Positions 21,915 to 33,090 of a stretch of DNA of 64,000 nt are shown piece by piece; positions within the stretch are counted from its first letter, which is position 1; every line of letters starts with the position of its first letter. Under the pieces are notes generated by a model that worked only from the letters and a program-made list of their open reading frames with translations, searched no databases and was not told the DNA's origin. The DNA is from Achatina immaculata (Eukaryota > Mollusca > Gastropoda > Stylommatophora > Achatinidae): positions 1,610,933 through 1,674,932 of the forward strand of contig CM019714.1 of assembly GCA_009760885.1 (NCBI GenBank). The letters run 5' to 3'. A program made the position numbers and the translations under genes.

Positions 21915-22109
21915 GAATTTGAAAGAAAACTATAGAAAGAACATGAAGAACAAACAAAAAAAAAAACAAAAAAAAAACAGAAAGATAGGATGGAAGAATT
22001 GGAAAAGAAATACCAGGAAATGAAATCCAAAGACAATGAAGGTTTCTTTGGCAAGGTTAGAGACCTTTCCTCCTTTGTGTTCCAAGGAATTAAATCTTGG
22101 TTTGCCTAA
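21915..22109 (+). pseudogene. GIMAP coiled-coil tail fragment joined to RTE
   Basis: The reading frame begins near 'EFERKL' followed by TAG (CAG in the chimeric copy), continues through a Lys-rich stretch with long A-runs to 'MEELEKKYQEMKSKDNEG' and ends 'GIKSWFA'. It matches the tail of the GIMAP GTPase (42146-43519) and of the 6954-9203 chimera. No GTPase domain is present. The stop and A-run expansion make it a pseudogene fragment. The breakpoint differs from the one at 7320. Confidence 0.85.
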
Positions 22110-22796
22110 ATATCAACAGACCAGGAACCTGACCACACAATTGCGTTATTTCGGTTTAAAAAATATAACCTGAGAACATGGCATCAGACAGTCCACCATT
22201 AACATGTTCAGCTCCAGTCATATATAACATGTCCAGCACATCTAGAAGCTTATGAAATGTGTCTGAAGCATTGTTCAAGTTCACTGCGCATACAAACTAT
22301 TAACAATTTTATGTTCAAACAGAAATGAACATATTGTTTGGACAAAACAAATTATATATGTTCTCAGAATCCTAATATGAATAACGCTGTCTGGCCTTGA
22401 TGAGAAATATTGTTTAAAAACCATGACTCGAAGAAAGTTTCTTCTCACATGCAAGGCAGAGTCCAATGAACAGCGCCATAGACATTTATTCAGCTGGTAA
22501 ACAACAATATTTAAATGCATTTTTTCTAATTGAAGATGATGATCTGTTGTCTCTAATTAAAGTTCTGTCCCTGCCAGGGTTTTAAAATGTGTCTTAAAAT
22601 GTTCTGAAATACGTTTAATATTTGAAAAAAAAGAGCTTTTTTGCACAAGACAAGTCACGGCCTCAATTTGTTCTGGGAAATGACGCGATGTCTTATTTTT
22701 AATGTTTGTAGCAGTTTGAAACTATGAACTACCAACAACAGAACAAAACCAAGTAAGTGCAATTATTTCATATTAAAAAATTGTTAAGCTATTAGG
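22110..22796 (+). other. GIMAP 3'-UTR/flank copy (centre of second palindrome)
   Basis: Homologous to 6260-6953 (inverted) and 43520-44200. No gene. Confidence 0.8.
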
Positions 22797-22815
22797 GATG
22801 ATTCATTGTAGGTTA
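22790..22815. other. Empty target site of the outer RTE insertion
   Basis: The reverse complement reads through 'ctacaatgaatcatcccta', aligning with both insertion boundaries at 1816-1830 and 6248-6262 but without the RTE. This supports the target-duplication call. Confidence 0.8.
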
Positions 22816-23349
22816 GTTGTAACGAGCGGAAGAAAAAAAAATTGGATTAGCTTGATTCGCTGAAGAAAATAATATAAATTTAATTTTTAATTTCTTAGTA
22901 TTTATAAAATAAATCTACATTTCCGTGACACTATGCACGTACTGTTTCCTGTTCAAAGTAAGTTAAAAAATTATAGACAACATATCTTTTACAAGCTTTT
23001 CGTGTCCTGTTCGGCAGATTTCTAAGTTTTTTTTTACTATCTGTTGTCATCTTGTCGAAAGTTATCCCAGAGTAGTGGTTCTTGTAGGAAAGTTGTTGCT
23101 AAATTTTGCATAGAAATGAAGTACGTCTTCTGCGTTAGACTTAATCTGTGTTAAATTATCTTTTTAAAATTAAAGTCTGAATCAGGAAAGATGGACAGAT
23201 GTTTCTATGGTAACGGGAACTAGAAAATGTGAATATGTTATATTTGTATTTCAGAGAAGCTTTTATTGCTTAAAACTAGATAGGAAATAGTTTGTCTTTG
23301 CACGGATTAGCTCCTTATCAAGTTTCCATTTCAGTACTAGTAGTATACA

Positions 23350-23465
23350 CATAACATAAATCCCTTGATGAGGTTGAAAAGCTCGCCGAAACAGGAAAAC
23401 CTGGCGAACTACTATGCGAGCCCTATGTGACGTTTGATGGCACGGGACAGATGTAGTATGTAAGA
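23350..23465 (+). mobile_element. LINE 3' end, 'RALCDV' family (copy 4)
   Basis: 'cccttgatgaggttgaaaag' to 'cgagccctatgtgacgtttg'. Same fragment as 845-970. Confidence 0.7.
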
Positions 23466-23689
23466 TTATGCAAACATGATGATACTTTTGTTTTCGTTTT
23501 AAATATTTTGTGTTTGTCTTTCCACGTCATACTGAAGTATCGTAAACATTTCCTTAGAACCAACTTAATCAACAGTTTTTTCAAAGGAAGGTCTGGTTCA
23601 GCTGTCCATGTTGAAACGGCAATGTTGCTTCCTGTTTCCACATAGTATCATTTTTGCTGGCTGCAAAATGTCTTAGAAAAGGTCCAGTG

Positions 23690-23890
23690 AATTCAACACT
23701 GTATAATTTCATATCTGAATTTAGTGTTGTATCATTTCACAAATAAATTTAACACTCTATAACTTCATACTTGAATTTAGCAGTGTAAAACTCCCTACTT
23801 AATTTAATAACGCAGTATAACTCTGTGTTGAATTCATTACTGTATATTTCCATACTTGAATTCAACACTGTATAACGCCATACTTGAAAG
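23690..23890. repeat. Degenerate ~28-bp tandem repeat (copy 4)
   Basis: Diverged counterpart of 415-640. Confidence 0.65.
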
Positions 23891-24227
23891 ATCCTTCTAG
23901 GCCTAAACCGAGGAAATTCGTATTTCACCTGTACACATTTTACTGAATTTTCCGCTTCAGACAAGACTAAAAGGGAAAAGGTAAAATTCCCGTTTCCATG
24001 CCATTAAGGTATATTGGGGAATAAGGTGTTAGGCTTGTATTTTCCATTACCTTCGGCACAAGAAAGTCTGATGTGGTCAGTATCACGCCTGGCCGCTTTA
24101 CCTTCCCAGGTTTCTCTGGTACCAATTTTTAAAGGCTGGGTCAACCCAAAGACTAAACATGTTTATTTCCCATCTCCCCCGCCCCCATTTAAAAAAAAAT
24201 AATATTGTATAAAAATGCAACCTTTAA

Positions 24228-24492
24228 AGTGCAGCACTTCATCCCCGCTAAGATCAGCACTTCACCCCCTGCTAAGAGCAGCACTTTACCCCCGCTAAGT
24301 GCAGCACTTCACCCCCCGCTAAGATCAGCACTTCACCCCCGCTAAGTGCAGCACTTCACCCCCCGCTAAGATCAGCACTTTACCCCCGCTAAGTGCAGCA
24401 CTTCACCCCCCGCTAAGATCAGCACTTCATCCCCGCTAAGATCAGCACTTCACCCCCCGCTAAGATCAGCACTTCACCCCCCGCTAAGACCA
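24228..24492 (-). repeat. 23-bp minisatellite, copy 4 (~11 units)
   Basis: Units alternate between 'agatcagcacttcaccc' and 'agtgcagcacttcaccc' types, so a two-unit higher-order pattern is visible. Confidence 0.92.
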
Positions 24493-24902
24493 GCATCTTA
24501 GATGGCTGCTGAGCTGACGTAATGGCAGCACGGTTTGTGGTTGAATTGTTAATTATTCTGGTTTTTTTTAATTATTAACCTTCACCCGAAGATTTCCTTC
24601 AAGTTCTTGTTTTTAATGATTATTTGATAACAGAACTTTAAAACTGTGTTGTAAGCATCTGTAAAGCAAGCAAATGATTCAGTTTGTTAAAAAAACTTGT
24701 TACGTATAAATGTTCTCTGATATATTTTTATTGCCAATTTTTATATTATTGTTTTATTTTTATTTCAAGGATTGATTTTTCTATTATATTTGTTATTTTC
24801 ATTATAATTTTATTCAAGGTTTAAATACTATTTTAAATTTTAAAATTCATTTCGGTTAATCAGAGCTTTACGTACATTTTTTTTCTTTAAAAGTTACTAA
24901 TA

Positions 24903-25010
24903 CCACGGCAGCAGCGGTGGCGCAGTAGATTAGTCACTCGTTCGCCAACCAAACGACGTGGTTTCGATTTCTACTCATCGCAGTAGCGGTCAGACCGTGG
25001 CTAGCCCTCC
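24903..25010 (+). other. tRNA-like sequence, copy 4
   Basis: Best-preserved version: A-box-like 'tggcgcagtagattag' and B-box-like 'ggtttcgatttc' (24960-24971). Confidence 0.5.
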
Positions 25011-25029
25011 ACTCCCCGCACCGTCAAAA

Positions 25030-25440
25030 AAAAGTTTTTGACTTTATAAACAGAAGTTTTTACTCATATATACTAGTTTTTAAACTATAAATATGTTTTT
25101 TACTCATATATTGAAGATTTTTTACTCATATATATATAAGAGCTTGGCTTTATAAACATAATTCATTTTACTCATAAGTAGATGTTTTCGACTTTATAAA
25201 TAAAAGTTTTTTTTAATCATATATTGATGTTTTTGATTTGAAATAGAAGGTTTTTTAAAACTATAAATATAAGTTGTTGACTCATATAAAACCTTGACTT
25301 TATAAGTAGACTTTTTTTATTCATTTATAGAAATCGTTTTTACTCACATATAGAAGTTTATGACTACAAATTGAAATCTTTATTCATGTATAGAAGTTTT
25401 TGACTTTATAAATAGAGTTTTTTTGACTCATATATAGGTT
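25030..25440. repeat. Degenerate AT-rich tandem repeat (copy 4)
   Basis: Counterpart of 12290-12740. Confidence 0.78.
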
Positions 25441-26620
25441 CTAGGGACTAAAATAGTCGGAGGTGGGGTGGGGGATACGCTTTCCACTCCAATTAAGTGT
25501 CTCCAAGGCGTTCGTCTCAAATAGCCTTTGACAGTCAAGTCTAGCTCCTGGCCTTATCGTGGCAGAACTGTTCAAACTGACAGGAGAATGGGCGAAAAGC
25601 GAATATCTGGCGCCTGAAAACCAGACGATATAGAGTCTTGTTTTGTAGCTGATCTAGGAGAAGGAAAACTCTGATTTAAGACCCGCTGCTCGCAAGACGA
25701 GGTGTTTCAGTTGCCGTGCGTGGGGTGAAACTTCTCCCGGGCAATGAAGAAAAATGCGACTAAGGTTTTCGCGCGGCGCCACCGTGGAAAAGTGAATGAC
25801 AGGATTAAGTGAAGTATTCAGTAGTCTCGAGGTCAGGGCTACTCAAATCACGGCACCTCTGCTCTAGAGGCCGGCCACGTCCTATATACACCCATACTGG
25901 GGTAGATTGCCTAAACCAGCCTAACCAAGAGGTTAAACTGTTGGCGAGATTCTTCGATTGCCTAACGTGGGGCAAAACTCCTGCCGGCCAATGAAGAAAA
26001 TGTGATTAGGGTTGCCGTACGGCGTCGCTGTGAAAAAGCTGATGGAAAGGATAAAGTGAAGTTTAATCGGTATGTCCAATATTCCCACGGCAAGAGCTAC
26101 TCATATCATAACAACTCTGCTCTAGAGGCCGGCCGCGTCCTATATACACCCATACTGGTGAAATATGCCTAAACCAGCTAAACCCAGGGGTGAAACTCGA
26201 TGGCTACGCATATCACGGTTCCTCCGCTCTAGAGGCCTGTCACGTCATATATACACCCATACTGAGATACTACGCGTAAGCCGGCTTAACCCAGGATTGA
26301 AAGCCACTAGTGGCGAGGATTCGTCCTCCTGGACAGAAGCTCCGTCCTGATCACCACCAGGAAGGATAGCGGCCACGACCACAAAATGCTGAATTTGGAG
26401 ACATTGGACCAGGGCAGTCTAGATAGGCAAACACCTCTCACCCGACGGGGATATATTATATCCAAATCACGTTGAGGTTTTCCGGTGAGAAAGTCCAACG
26501 CTAGACTTGCTGGGCAACCACCTCTCACCCGGAGGGGAAATATTCATATCCAAACCACGTCGAGGTTTTCCGGTGAGAAAGTCCAACTCTAGACTAAACT
26601 GGTTCAACGAAAACTATAGT
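25441..26620. repeat. GC-richer block with ~250-bp units (copy 4)
   Basis: Counterpart of 12741-13900, with the same 'gaggccggccacgtc' and 'cacctctcacccg' units. Short ORFs differ from copy 2. Confidence 0.7.
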
Positions 26621-27735
26621 GTCACTCAATCCCGCTTCTGTGACCCACCGAGAATATAGGCCCAAGCCCCACGATGCTCTGAGTCTCTATCCTGAATGAA
26701 ACTATCGCGAGAACCACAGGAGTAAATTCAGTAGAATCACGGGGCGATCTTGGTTGTAGAAGCGAACGAAGAAGAAGAAGAAGAAGACTCATGTATACAT
26801 TTTCTTTTCTCACATATGGAAGATTTTGATATACTTATATTCAAACGCTTTCACTCATAAACAGAAGATTGTGACTTATTGTTTAATAAAAATCTGAACA
26901 TGTAAAGATAAATGTTCAAAGTGCACAACTTTTGAAATTTAATCCTGTTGTGACTTATATTTTTAGAATTCATATGGGATTGATTTGGAAGCGAGATCTG
27001 GAATGCCAGAATCTATAAGAAGTTATACAAGATAATACTTTGTATTTATGCTGCCTTGATTAGTATATACTGATACTTAACAAAATGTGTTATTATTAGC
27101 AAACTTTTATTGACTGTTCAGTTCTATGTCAAAGTTTTATGAGGCGCACGACCTAATGTTTTTTTAAAATCAATTTGCACTGCAGAAAACGATTTATTTG
27201 GATTTGTTATCAGTTCTTTTATTACAGTTTCTTTACATATTTTGGATAAAATATACACAAATTTCATAGAAAAGAACATACAGAAAGTCTGGATTTCATA
27301 ACAGAAATGTATTATTTTAAAAGTGTGCATGAGAAGTTTGACACGGAAGATTTTGTGTATGTGTGCTTAATTAGTAGATTTTATTGCGAATTTCAATAAA
27401 GTACGTTAAAATAGAAAAACGAAGGAGGCATTTCAAATTTATCTACTTTTGTATTACATATTTGTTTGAACTCGTCAACTGTCAGGGTCGCGTAGCAGCT
27501 GATAACGTTTAAATTATGACAGTAGAAACAGACAGTTAGGGCTCTATCTTTCTCATACAAGGTAAAGATGGCGACCTTCAGTCTTACACCAGACAGCCAC
27601 TAGAGATTTACAGGTTCTTGTTGACGGTAAATTCAAACTGTTTGCTCCTCCTGTAAAAATGTATTAGATAGAGTCGATAAACTGTTGGAAATCTAAATTT
27701 ACAACATTATGGAACAAAACATGGATAATTAGCTA
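26621..27735. other. Non-coding duplicated sequence (copy 4)
   Basis: Counterpart of 13901-14982. Contains a (gaa)n run at 26770-26787. No gene seen. Confidence 0.6.
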
Positions 27736-27777
<42 letters not shown>

Positions 27778-27780
27778 GCA

Positions 27781-27812
<32 letters not shown>

Positions 27813-27818
27813 CACACA
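27736..27818. repeat. (AT)n, (CGCA)n and (CA)n compound microsatellite
   Basis: TA run followed by 'cacgcacgcacg' and 'cacacacacaca' runs, directly before the mariner terminal repeat. Confidence 0.95.
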
Positions 27819-29792
27819 CGAGGGCCACACCGAAAGTCGTCAGCAAACTTTTTAAAATATCAGATTTTGTAGACTGAGAAAATATAAATGTATCAGCTTA
27901 CGCTGCATCCTTTGCACTTCATGTAGAGGTCACATGAAATCACTATCATGAAAAAGCTACAAGAAAGACAGCGGATAAATTTGAAATTGACGTTTCAACT
28001 GTATCAAGTTAAATACGTAAGGCGACAATATGCACCCCTGACGGACCCCTTGTTGTATGTCAAACCAAGTTGTTGTTTCACCATTTATTCTTACTGCTGC
28101 TTGTTGGTCTAGATACAGCAGTGCTGTTAGTTGTATCAAATGTGTTGGAAATCCCATTTTTTTCCATTATTTCCCACAGTTTCTGGTGGTGTACACAATC
28201 AAATGCCTTTGAGTAGTCTATAAATGCTAAATATAGATTCACATTAAACTCTCTGCATTTCCCTATTATTAATCTTATATTGAATATATGATTTCTTGAT
28301 CCTCTTCCATGCCTGAAACCAGCTTGGACCATATTGACTTCTTCTTCTATTTTTTTACGAAGTCTACCCATTATGATTTTTAACAGAATTTTACTGGCAC
28401 GACTAATCAGGGCAACAATTCAGTAGTTTGTGCATAATTTCAGGTTACCCTTTTTTGGCAGTGGTATGAATACAGATTTTTTCCATTCTTTTGGCCAAAT
28501 ACCTGAATTCCATATCTTTTTACATAGTGCATGATAGATTGTTGCACATTCCTTTCCTTCTGCTTTAATAAGTTCAGCTGTTATCTCATCACATCCTGGT
28601 GATTTATCATTTTTCATATTCTTTATTGCCCATAAAACTTCTTCTATTGTCTGTTCTGGTTCTTTCTCCTCCAATAATAATTCACACTGTTGATTTCTGC
28701 TTTCACAGTCGGTTGTTTCATACATTCCTCTGCAATATTCCTTCCATCTTTCTAGAATTTCCTCTGTCTCTGTCAAGGTATTCCCCATCTTGTCACAAAT
28801 TACATTTAACTTAGGTGTGACATTTCTCGTCAGTGTCTTCATTTCTTTAAACATTTCACAAACCTCTTCCACACTTCTGATGTCCTTCTATTCTTTCACA
28901 ACATTCTTGTATGTATTTTTCCCCTTTTCTTATGCTTGCTATCAACGGAAATGTATTCAATCGAAGAGATCGTCGCTAGTCGCAGTACAGGCATGACCAC
29001 GCGGAGCAGAAACAAAATGGCTGGTGCTGTAGTTTCGCTTCGTCAACGTGCTGGTACTGAGTTCCTCGTTAAAGAGGGAATCCCCGCTGCTGAAATTTAC
29101 CAAGGACTTCAATTTGCTTATGGAGATGTGTGTATGGGTACTAGCAGTGTTAGGAGGTGGGTAAAACATTTAAAAGATGGAAATACGAACATCCAAGATA
29201 TGCCTCGCAGCGGTCGCCCACGAACAGCTTCCACTGAATGCAACGTGAAAAGGGTTGATGACATCATTAAAGAAGACATACGTGTCACAGTATCTGAAAT
29301 CGCTGTGTAATTTTGGAATTGGACACAATACAGAAAATGATTGAAACCCTAGGCTATAGAAAAGTTTGTACCCGCTGGGTCCCAAGTTTGTTTACGGGAG
29401 ACCACAAAGCTGTGAGAAAAACCATTACTCAAGACCTTCTGGGAAATTCTTCCACACCCTGCCTATAGCCCCGACCTGGCACCCAGTGATTACCATCTTT
29501 TCCGTTTTGTGAAAGAACAAATGCGAGGCTATAACTACAAAACAAAAGAGAACGTCCAGAAAGCAATGCGTCTGTGCTTTCGGTCAGAAGGAACGGAATT
29601 CTATCGGGAGGATATGTTCAAACTTGCAGAGCAATAGGAAAAATATGTACAGAGAAATGGAGATTATGTCGAAAAGTGAAGAAAAGGATGCAGAATAAGG
29701 TGATACATTTATATATTTATATTTTCTCTTTCTCTAAATTATGATTTTAAAAAAAAGCATTTTCCCCACGATTTTCGGTATGACCCTCGTAT
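27818..29792 (+). mobile_element. Deleted mariner-like element with nested RTE fragment
   Basis: Terminal repeats: 'cgagggccacaccgaaag' (27819-27836) and 'cacgattttcggtatgaccc' (29767-29786). The N-terminal DNA-binding region is open at 28936-29310 ('LVKEGIPAAEIYQGLQFAYG', 'VRRWVKHLKDGN', 'RSGRPRTASTE', 'DDIIKEDIRVTVSEIAV'), followed by a frameshift. C-terminal pieces 'PDLAPSDYHLFRFVKEQMRG' and 'FKLAEQ' lie around 29460-29640. The catalytic core is missing, with the same deletion as copy 2, so the deletion predates the duplication. An RTE fragment occupies 28013-28932, replacing ~75 bp of mariner sequence. Confidence 0.85.
28013..28932 (-). pseudogene. RTE-like LINE fragment inside mariner
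   Basis: Minus strand covers the linker ('MFKEMKTLTRNVTPKLN'), 'SPGCDEITAEL', 'FIPLPKKGNLKLCTNY', a small break, 'MVQAGFRHGRGSRNH', 'FIDYSKAFDCVHH' and 'QGVRQGCILSPYVF'. It is truncated at both ends and carries frameshifts around 28150 and 28415. It is a more diverged copy of the 2401-5567 family. Codon 640 reads CAT here rather than TAA. Confidence 0.88.
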
Positions 29793-30015
29793 GTCAGTCA
29801 CATGTTGAGAAGAAACAGTCAGAGAATGCCAAAACAAGCTATCAAGTGGAACACAACAGGCCGAAGAAAAATAGGTCGACCATGTGAAGCTCTAAAAAGG
29901 ACATTGTTAAAAGAGGCCAACATAGTAGGCATAAAATCCCTTGATGAGGTTAAAAAGCTCGTCGAAAACAGAAAAACTACTAACCGAGCCCTATGTGACG
30001 TTTAACGGAACGGGA
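29793..30015 (+). mobile_element. LINE 3' end, 'RALCDV' family (copy 4)
   Basis: 'MLRRNSQRMPKQAIKW' to 'NRALCDV' in one short open frame (29802-30005), then 'ggaacgggaaggatgtaaga'. Only a tail. Confidence 0.85.
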
Positions 30016-30039
30016 AGGATGTAAGATGTTACATATATA

Positions 30040-30152
30040 TCATTCATTCATTCATTCATTCATTCATTTGCATGTCCCTTTGCGGACTTTGCCTCCCAAA
30101 CAGCACTCCTGTATGCCTCTCGGTTGTGAGGAAGATGGCCTTCTGCTGCTGC
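30040..30152 (-). mobile_element. RTE-like LINE 3' end with (ATGA)n tail, unique to copy 4
   Basis: (cattcatt)n at 30041-30069, followed by the reverse complement of the RTE C-terminus (the 'WEAKFRKGHA' region). Copy 2 has no equivalent at 16375, so it inserted after the copies separated. Confidence 0.85.
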
Positions 30153-30339
30153 ATATATAAATATATATATATATAAACGAAATCGTGATCATTGCCCCAG
30201 AAGGAGTCCGTGAGCTTATGAAGGTGTAGATCCACCGCTGTTGCTGATTATTTGAAACGAAAACTCGTGGAAGGCACATCTAAGTCTGTATATATCACAC
30301 GTCGAGACTTGGCTGAATATTGTTTCGCAAGCACATTAA

Positions 30340-30487
30340 TATAAGAGGACGTTGTTCAGAGAAGCCAGTTTAGTGGGCATAACATCCCTTGATGAAGTTG
30401 AAAAACTCACCGAAAATAGGAAAACTTGGCAAACAACTACGCGAACCCTCTGTGACGTTTAACGGCACGGGAAGGATGTAAGATGTA
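30340..30487 (+). mobile_element. Second LINE 3' end, 'RALCDV' family (copy 4)
   Basis: Counterpart of 16590-16737. Confidence 0.8.
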
Positions 30488-30489
30488 AG

Positions 30490-30588
30490 AAGCACTTATT
30501 ATTAATACTGAATCTTATTATAAATACTAACTCTTATTATTAATACTGAATCTTATTATAAATACTAACTCTTATTATTAATACTGAG
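30490..30588. repeat. 38-bp minisatellite (~2.6 units)
   Basis: Short version of 16738-17024. Confidence 0.9.
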
Positions 30589-31516
30589 ACCCCGACATAG
30601 TGTTGCCAGCTCTAGCGGGAGAAGGTCCACTATTTATGAAAGTGTAGGTGGAGAAATAATAAAGATATGCTTTTTGCCTGATAAAAAATATTGAAAATAT
30701 CTGAGCTGTCTCGTTTTGAGAGTAATTTGACGCTTTAATGTCTGTTTAAAGAAAAATAATATCTAGTATGTATTGCATAAAGTGAATGAGTATGTACGTT
30801 TTCATTAATATAGCTTGATATTCAGAGTTGACAGCACTGAAACCAGTAAATGACTGAGCATTGACTCGAAGGTATGCACGTGCCCAACAATTTCTTCTTC
30901 TGTCCATCATGGTTGGAAAATCAAGAAGATACCTCATAGCCCTCCATACGTGTCTTTTGTTCTCCCAAGTATGATTCACATCGCTTCATTCTGTTAAATA
31001 AACTGGTTTGCTAGCTGAAGTTTTTAGTTGTGTATTGCACATCCCAGTTTAATAGGCCACTGTACGAGTAGTACATTAGGGGGCGCTGAGAATGTGGCCT
31101 GGGAGAAAATGAGGTCGAAGTATGACCAAGCCTGAGAAACACTGGATTAGTCCATCATACTTGAATATTGAAGTATAAGCAAGCACGACTTACGTACTTA
31201 GTTATCAAGGTAAAAAAAAAAGCTGGCACAATTAGAAGACAGGACTCTCTCATCATAGTAACGCCAAGATGACCTGGACTACACATAAAGCTGTAAAAGG
31301 GCCGGCATGGCACCACTAAAGAAGAATTTTTGTTGTGTATGATGTACTGGTCACGTTTTGTGCTTATATTGCCATCAATTCTGTTACTTCTCAATATCTT
31401 CTCCTGAGAGGATCTTCTAACTATTCCAACAACTGGAATCAACTACGAGGTCACGGAACTATACGTAAAGTAACTATACAACACAAGTTCTCAACATTTC
31501 TACACACACACACATT

Positions 31517-31610
31517 GTATCCTTGGCCACACGAGAAAATGAAGACTGTCAATCGTTCCACAGCTGTCCTTGGCCACACGACAGAATGAAGACTATCAAT
31601 CATTCCACAT
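31517..31610. repeat. 45-bp minisatellite (~2 units)
   Basis: Short version of 17961-18514. Marks the end of the duplicated segment on this side. Confidence 0.85.
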
Positions 31611-32640
31611 CACAATACGAGGAATATACATGTTTGCCAAAACAGAGTCACTGTTTTATAGTTTCCAAGAACTACCAGATTTTAATATGAAAAACAGATG
31701 CTGATGATTTAGAATGAATTATGGACAACGAATCAAATCCAGCGAAGAACATGATACCCAAAATCTAATCTATGCTAACTACTCTGAGAAAACTTCTTCT
31801 TGTCCCACAGGAAAGGAAAACTGACAAGTAACCAGACGTGTGAACATGTCCTTAAGCAAAACTATTGCCCAATTCGGACAAAGTACACAAAACTTTACAT
31901 GATTCCAACCTTCTCTATCTCCTAGGTATAGCCTAACCTTGTCCTACTTCTCTTCCAGTTTTTATATTTCCAACCTTTCCAGGAATTCCTAGGTTTTCCT
32001 CGTGCTTTCCCAGGTCGTGACTTTTCACCCTTGGTCTAAGGTTCTCCAAGTTTCCCAATACTTTGCTATACAAATTTTCAGAACAGTCCTCATTCACCAT
32101 AAGTTCTCAGTTATGAAAAAGGTCTCTGATTTAAACGTGAATGTTTACTGAAGATTCTCCAAGCATTCTGACCTACACAATAAAACTGTTAAGATTTATT
32201 ACTTCCCTTTGCATCAGTAACACACTGGCACACAAAGTGCATATTAATGAGCTGTCAGGCGCATTCTTTTAAACAAATGCCGAAACGCACGCCCACTCTC
32301 CACATCTACCACCTCTCTCCACCCACGATCTGTCCATCAATACTCAGAACAGGACGAAAGATATCAGAAAAAATGATGTAAAATCTGCGTATTTAAATCC
32401 TAGTATCTGTGGCTCTGATACAAGGCGTGGTCACGACAAGTCACGATTGGATAAGCTACAGCTTTTTCCTAGAAGACTAAATATAGCACAAGGATCGTAT
32501 AAAAGAACCGGAATATAACACCTGTGACACAGTCCAACGTCTTCCATGTTGAGATCAAGACTATAACATTCATCTACACCTGTAAGTACGAACAAACTTA
32601 CTGAGTCTAGTATTGTGTTTTTCTCCCTATCAATCAAATA
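31611..32640. other. Unassigned sequence
   Basis: No ORF with family similarity, no repeat seen elsewhere in the window. Confidence 0.5.
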
Positions 32641-32644
32641 AATA

Positions 32645-33090
32645 ATTCTTTATCGTGGCTAAAAGTTTATTTTATGGGTGTGAAGCATGCTCTTCAAACA
32701 AAAGAGTGCAGCGAGAAATGGAGGCCATGGAAATGTGGTTTATAAGAAGGATGTTGAAGGTGCAATGAACAGCCAAGAAAACCAATGAAGAAGTCTTAAG
32801 AGAGGCTGGAGTTAAAAAGACACATTATAGCAGAGATGAGAGGCAGACAAGCGAGATTTTATGACATTTTCTGAGAAGAGGAAAATTGGAAGACACTTTT
32901 GGTATATGATGTTTTGAGAGAAGAAGAGACAGAGGATGACAGAGAGAGAAGTTACTGGATGGGCTGTCAATGTGGCTAGGAAGAAAGTCACCGGCAGAAC
33001 TTATGATCAACTCAAAAGACAGGGAATTATAGAGAGAAATGACCGCCTACTCCACGCGGCAATGCACTTGACTGATTGATTGAAAAGTTT
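32645..33090 (+). pseudogene. LINE C-terminal remnant with (TGAT)n tail
   Basis: Readable pieces 'MEAMEMWFIRRMLK', 'TNEEVLREAG', 'GLSMWLGRKSPAELM' and 'KDRELWREM' correspond to the C-terminal region typical of LINE RT ORFs. There are several stops and frameshifts. It ends in 'ctgattgattg'. Confidence 0.65.

Larger units (their letters stand above)
22797..31610 (-). repeat. Copy 4 of the duplicated segment (with 21915-22796)
   Basis: Follows copy 2 in order and orientation from the GIMAP flank to the 45-bp array, but is visibly more diverged than copies 1-3. It differs in lacking the RTE insertion in this arm and the LINE insertion 983-1259. It has an RTE fragment inside the mariner element and an RTE 3' end at 30040-30150. 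Confidence 0.85.
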
